A DNA stretch of 64,000 nucleotides, taken from the NCBI GenBank assembly GCA_011050085.1, contig DRGL01000043.1:51674-115673 (forward strand). The letters are read 5' to 3'. Numbering within the stretch: position 1 is the first letter of the stretch; each line of letters starts with the position of its first letter. The translations under genes were made by a program, and so were the position numbers. A model generated the notes under the pieces. That model was not told where the DNA came from. It saw only the letters and a program-made list of their open reading frames with translations, and searched no databases. This stretch comes from Pricia antarctica. Its GTDB lineage: Bacteria; Bacteroidota; Bacteroidia; Flavobacteriales; Flavobacteriaceae. Positions 63,613 through 64,000 of this stretch are shown here, piece by piece.

Positions 63613-64000
63613 AGCACAGGATTTACGGATTGTTTTTATGGGTACACCAGAATTTGCGACAGCAACATTAGCAAAAATATGGAATGCAGGCTACGAAGTT
63701 GTGGGGGTAATCACTGCTCCAGACCGACCTGCCGGAAGAGGAAGAAAATTACAGGAGTCTGACGTAAAAAAATATGCGGTCGAGAAAGGGGTCAAGGTGT
63801 TACAACCTACTAACCTGAAAAATCAGAAGTTTCTAGAGGAATTGAAATCCCTGAACGCCAATCTGCAAATCGTCGTTGCCTTTAGAATGTTACCCAAATC
63901 TGTTTGGAGCATGCCGAAGTTAGGCACCTTCAATCTCCATGCATCCTTATTGCCAGATTACCGGGGAGCTGCACCAATCAATTGGGCCATTATGAACGGA
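63593..64000 (+). CDS. fmt: Methionyl-tRNA formyltransferase (N-terminal part)
   Basis: The frame runs from ATG 63593 (or ATG 63599) to the right edge with no stop, giving 136 residues. LRIVFMGTPEFATATLAKIW, VITAPDRPAGRGRKLQES and the folate-site segment FNLHASLLPDYRGAAPINWA are diagnostic of Fmt, which formylates initiator Met-tRNA. The gene overlaps the 3' end of recQ by 14-20 bases. Only the N-terminal catalytic domain start is in the window. Confidence 0.95.
   Translation, partial: MNMKASKAQDLRIVFMGTPEFATATLAKIWNAGYEVVGVITAPDRPAGRGRKLQESDVKKYAVEKGVKVLQPTNLKNQKFLEELKSLNANLQIVVAFRMLPKSVWSMPKLGTFNLHASLLPDYRGAAPINWAIMNG

Overview
The window looks like chromosome of a marine-type member of the Flavobacteriaceae (Bacteroidota). 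The signs are SusC/SusD outer-membrane uptake pairs, Bacteroidota promoter boxes (TTTG, about 19-21 bases, TAnnTTTG), lipoproteins with acidic residues after the lipobox Cys, a menaquinone cluster, a bacillithiol gene (bshB1), fused CcsBA, and the DUF493/DUF4290/murA neighbourhood. I see no phage, insertion sequence, CRISPR array or rRNA. One tRNA (His) is present. The organism call is inferred from gene content only.

Layout. 1-4011 (minus): menaquinone genes (DUF2853 fragment, menD, menF, hotdog thioesterase). 4127-4780: a small serine hydrolase. 4807-11748 (minus): a complete trans-4-hydroxy-L-proline catabolic operon (deaminase, 2-oxoglutarate semialdehyde dehydrogenase, exported DUF885 peptidase, 4-hydroxyproline 2-epimerase, D-hydroxyproline oxidoreductase), with a divergent AraC regulator and an M28 lipoprotein peptidase beyond it. 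14585-14659: tRNA-His. 15020-22486: TPR histidine kinase, bshB1, a trans-sulfuration enzyme and ccsBA. 22694-26284: DUF2520, KdsC-like phosphatase, Maf, a lipoprotein and a small MscS channel.

26424-50385 is the accessory core. A secreted PIG-L deacetylase, a 35-residue membrane peptide and a sodium:solute symporter are followed by two successive modules with the order LacI regulator, SusC, SusD, large FG-GAP/ASPIC protein. In module 1 the LacI gene is a clear pseudogene; in module 2 it is intact. Both SusC promoters carry the same perfect palindrome with a central CG (core TGTGTTCGAACACA), a LacI-family-type operator. Module 2 begins with a remnant of the symporter C-terminus, so the two modules are related by a segmental duplication. 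No glycoside hydrolase accompanies either SusCD pair. The simplest reading is that one surviving LacI protein controls two diverged uptake systems.

50420-64000 is mostly housekeeping or conserved-unknown: DUF2911; a photolyase cluster (SRPBCC, atypical SDR, photolyase); DUF6340; an exported beta-propeller; an exported VOC protein; pirin plus a membrane protein; murA with Asp in place of the active-site Cys; DUF4290; DUF493; a P-loop ATPase; recQ; and the start of fmt.
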